A DNA stretch of 35,198 bases. Source: an uncultured Bacteroidota bacterium. GTDB lineage: Bacteria > Bacteroidota > Bacteroidia > UKL13-3. A model generated the notes under the pieces. It was given only the letters and a program-made list of their open reading frames with translations. It made no database searches and was not told the DNA's origin. Below, in pieces: positions 33,873 through 35,198 of this stretch. Each line of letters begins with the position of its first letter. Position 1 is the stretch's first letter. A program made the position numbers and the translations under genes. The DNA lies in contig CAIUDH010000094.1 of the NCBI GenBank assembly GCA_903897855.1, forward strand, positions 1 through 35,198. Reading direction: 5' to 3'.

Positions 33873-33913
33873 ATATGGAATTATTTGGAATCTCATTCCA
33901 TATAATTCCATAT
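33873..33913. promoter_or_regulatory. 41-bp nested palindromic operator at the ATPase promoter
   Basis: Four half-sites, TATGGAAT (33874), TTTGGAAT (33884), ATTCCATA (33895) and ATTCCATA (33905), are symmetric around base 33893. The whole 41 bp is a palindrome with one mismatched pair and a CTC centre. The half-sites repeat every 10-11 bp, one helical turn. Confidence 0.7.
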
Positions 33914-33918
33914 CTTTG
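33911..33918 (+). promoter_or_regulatory. -7 promoter element (ATPase), leaderless start
   Basis: TATCTTTG matches TANNTTTG. A TTG at 33885-33887 lies 23 nt upstream as a candidate -33 element. The ATG at 33923 is 4 nt downstream, so the mRNA should be leaderless or nearly so. Confidence 0.5.
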
Positions 33919-33922
33919 TTTC

Positions 33923-35083
33923 ATGATTCAACGCATTGCTAAAGTTAAGTTAATGGACCTAGCCACCAAATTTAAAGCAGTGGCAGTTACCGGTGCCAGG
34001 CAAACAGGTAAAACAACTTTAGTAAAACAAGTATTTAAGGGTAAACCATATGTTTCATTAGAAAACCCTGACACACGTAACTTTGCCTTGGATGACCCCA
34101 GGGGCTTTTTACAGTCATACCCTCATGGTGCAATTTTTGATGAAGTGCAACGTGCTCCGATATTGTTTTCCTATTTGCAGGAAATTTTGGACAATTCTAA
34201 AATAAAAGGATTATTTATTCTCTCAGGTTCAAACAACTTTTTATTGCAGCAATCGATTTCTCAGACACTTGCTGGGAGAGTAGGGTATATAAATTTACTG
34301 CCCTTTTCCATTACTGAATTAATCAAGGCTAAATTATTGCCGATGGATGATGATCGCTTAATGGTTAAAGGTTTTTATCCGCCAATTTATGACCAGCATA
34401 TTCCACCCGAAGATTGGTGCCCCAATTATATCCGAACCTATATAGAAAAGGATGTAAGACAAATAAAAAACATAACAGATCTAATTGTTTTTGAAAGGTT
34501 CATAAAATTACTTGCCGGTCGCTCCGGCCAGGAATTAAATAATAGTGCATTAGCGGTAGAAACGGGTGTTGATGTTAAAACCATTCAATCATGGATAGGA
34601 ATTCTGGAGAGTAGTTTCATTATATATCTTCTGAAGCCACATTTTAAGAATTTCAATAAAACGATTGTTAAAAGGCCTAAAGTATATTTTTATGATACGG
34701 CTTTGGTTTGTTACCTGCTAGGAATTCGAGAAACTTCACAACTCATCACACATCCATTAAGAGGTTCAATTTTTGAAAGCATGGTTGTAACGGAATTAAT
34801 TAAAAAAAGAACGAATGCGGGCTTGCCAATTAATTTATATTATTGGAGGGATAAAACAGGGCATGAGATTGATATCATCGTCGATAACGGAAGGACTTTA
34901 TTACCCATCGAAATTAAATCGGGGAAGACTTTCAACACTGAATTTTTTAAGAATATTGACTATTGGAGCAGGTTAAGTGGAAGCGAACAATCTATTTTGC
35001 TGTATGCCGGTGACCAAAATCAGAAAAGAAGTAGCGGCAAAGAGATATTGAATTGGAAAAAAATCATGACTAGAGAGCTATAA
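33923..35083 (+). CDS. AAA ATPase with DUF4143 and PD-(D/E)XK-like C-terminal region
   Basis: 386 residues from ATG 33923; the ATG at 33875 is inside the operator and upstream of the promoter, so it is unlikely. The Walker A motif is GARQTGKT (24-31), Walker B is IFDE (71-74) and the sensor segment is ILSGSNN (99-105), as in AAA_14 proteins. A winged-helix-like stretch follows at about 195-240 (NSALAVETGVDVKTIQSW). The DUF4143 end holds HEID (Asp317) and IEIKSG (Glu330, Lys332), the pattern of a PD-(D/E)XK nuclease fold. Function is unsettled for this very common family; defence, toxin-antitoxin-like or stress roles have been suggested. It is flanked by 14-bp repeats and is probably a mobile or recently acquired gene. 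Confidence 0.85.
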   Translation: MIQRIAKVKLMDLATKFKAVAVTGARQTGKTTLVKQVFKGKPYVSLENPDTRNFALDDPRGFLQSYPHGAIFDEVQRAPILFSYLQEILDNSKIKGLFILSGSNNFLLQQSISQTLAGRVGYINLLPFSITELIKAKLLPMDDDRLMVKGFYPPIYDQHIPPEDWCPNYIRTYIEKDVRQIKNITDLIVFERFIKLLAGRSGQELNNSALAVETGVDVKTIQSWIGILESSFIIYLLKPHFKNFNKTIVKRPKVYFYDTALVCYLLGIRETSQLITHPLRGSIFESMVVTELIKKRTNAGLPINLYYWRDKTGHEIDIIVDNGRTLLPIEIKSGKTFNTEFFKNIDYWSRLSGSEQSILLYAGDQNQKRSSGKEILNWKKIMTREL

Positions 35084-35149
35084 AAACCAGAAATTTGGGA
35101 TTCTGGTCAAACGATATATTTGCACAAAATACCTATAAACTTGTTATAA

Positions 35150-35185
35150 ACAAAGAAACACAGCATATTTGCTGTGTTTCTGAAG
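35150..35185 (-). terminator. Terminator hairpin on the minus strand
   Basis: AGAAACACAGCA (35154-35165) pairs perfectly with TGCTGTGTTTCT (35170-35181) over TATT. On the minus strand it is followed by TTTGTTTATA, so it would end a minus-strand transcript entering from the right edge, as expected after a tRNA gene. It may also stop the ATPase transcript, although the plus-strand side lacks a T run. Confidence 0.6.
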
Positions 35186-35197
35186 TAGCCCGTAGGG
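35184..35197. repeat. 14-bp direct repeat, copy 2
   Basis: AGTAGCCCGTAGGG, identical to 33500-33513 and in the same orientation, 1.68 kb away. The two copies bracket the ATPase gene and its operator. Confidence 0.5.
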
Positions 35198-35198
35198 G
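35185..35198 (-). tRNA. Possible 3' end of a minus-strand tRNA gene (tRNA-Glu-like), cut by window edge
   Basis: On the minus strand the edge reads CCCCT, then ACGGGCT, then A, C. This fits a T-stem 3' strand, a 7-nt acceptor 3' strand and a discriminator base, and matches my memory of Bacteroidota tRNA-Glu ends. A terminator follows at once on that strand. The anticodon is outside the window, so both the tRNA identity and the call itself are tentative. Confidence 0.4.

Noticed and set aside
33875..33922. Upstream ATG extending the ATPase by 16 residues
   Set aside because: It lies within the palindrome and upstream of the -7 element; the extension has no counterpart in the family N-terminus, which starts just before the Walker A region.

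Overview
The window reads as chromosomal DNA of a Bacteroidota bacterium, probably class Bacteroidia; I cannot place it more finely. The grounds are a secreted protein with a type IX secretion (T9SS) C-terminal tail, an Oar-like SusC-type TonB receptor with a carboxypeptidase-like N-domain, a fused CcsB-CcsA cytochrome maturation protein, many short-leader promoters with the Bacteroidota -7 element TANNTTTG, and a short family-typical interspersed repeat.

Layout. 1-404: left edge with a minus-strand fragment that looks like a SprB-type adhesin repeat. 405-2196: a lipoprotein/di-haem cytochrome pair of the MbnP/MbnH type. 2334-3314: acyl-ACP desaturase, convergent across a hairpin with a minus-strand run (3483-9014) of dipeptidyl peptidase III, an FAD oxidoreductase, FabD and an alpha/beta hydrolase. 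9059-10363: a T9SS-exported esterase. 10464-15825: mostly housekeeping genes on the minus strand (small Cys/Lys-rich secreted protein, phosphatidylserine decarboxylase, B12-binding mutase subunit, TyrRS, LepA, MsrB). 16023-20444: a small membrane protein, the cytochrome c maturation fusion and an esterase.

20915-26398 is the most interesting region. Four plus-strand genes overlap by 7, 4 and 4 nt. They encode two predicted outer-membrane beta-barrel proteins, a lipoprotein with a von Willebrand A domain and intact MIDAS motif, and an exported 1029-residue WD40-propeller protein ending in a caspase-like protease with an intact His/Cys dyad and an EF-hand-like loop. This looks like an envelope-located proteolytic module that I cannot match to a named system. 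Convergent to it lies a rifampin ADP-ribosyltransferase (Arr) gene, then a membrane protein and the TonB receptor.

31464-33337 is a two-gene unit of an LpxH-like metallophosphoesterase and a GT-B glycosyltransferase. The right end, 33489-35198, holds an AAA ATPase with a DUF4143/PD-(D/E)XK-like C-terminus. Its promoter sits inside a nearly perfect 41-bp nested palindrome. The gene is flanked by two copies of a 14-bp sequence that resembles the 3' end of a tRNA gene, suggesting a small inserted cassette.

Two core enzymes have unusual residues at key sites: the cytochrome maturation fusion has Asn where a periplasmic haem-ligand His is expected, and TyrRS has GVGN in place of HIGH. All family assignments are by eye from motifs; no searches were run.
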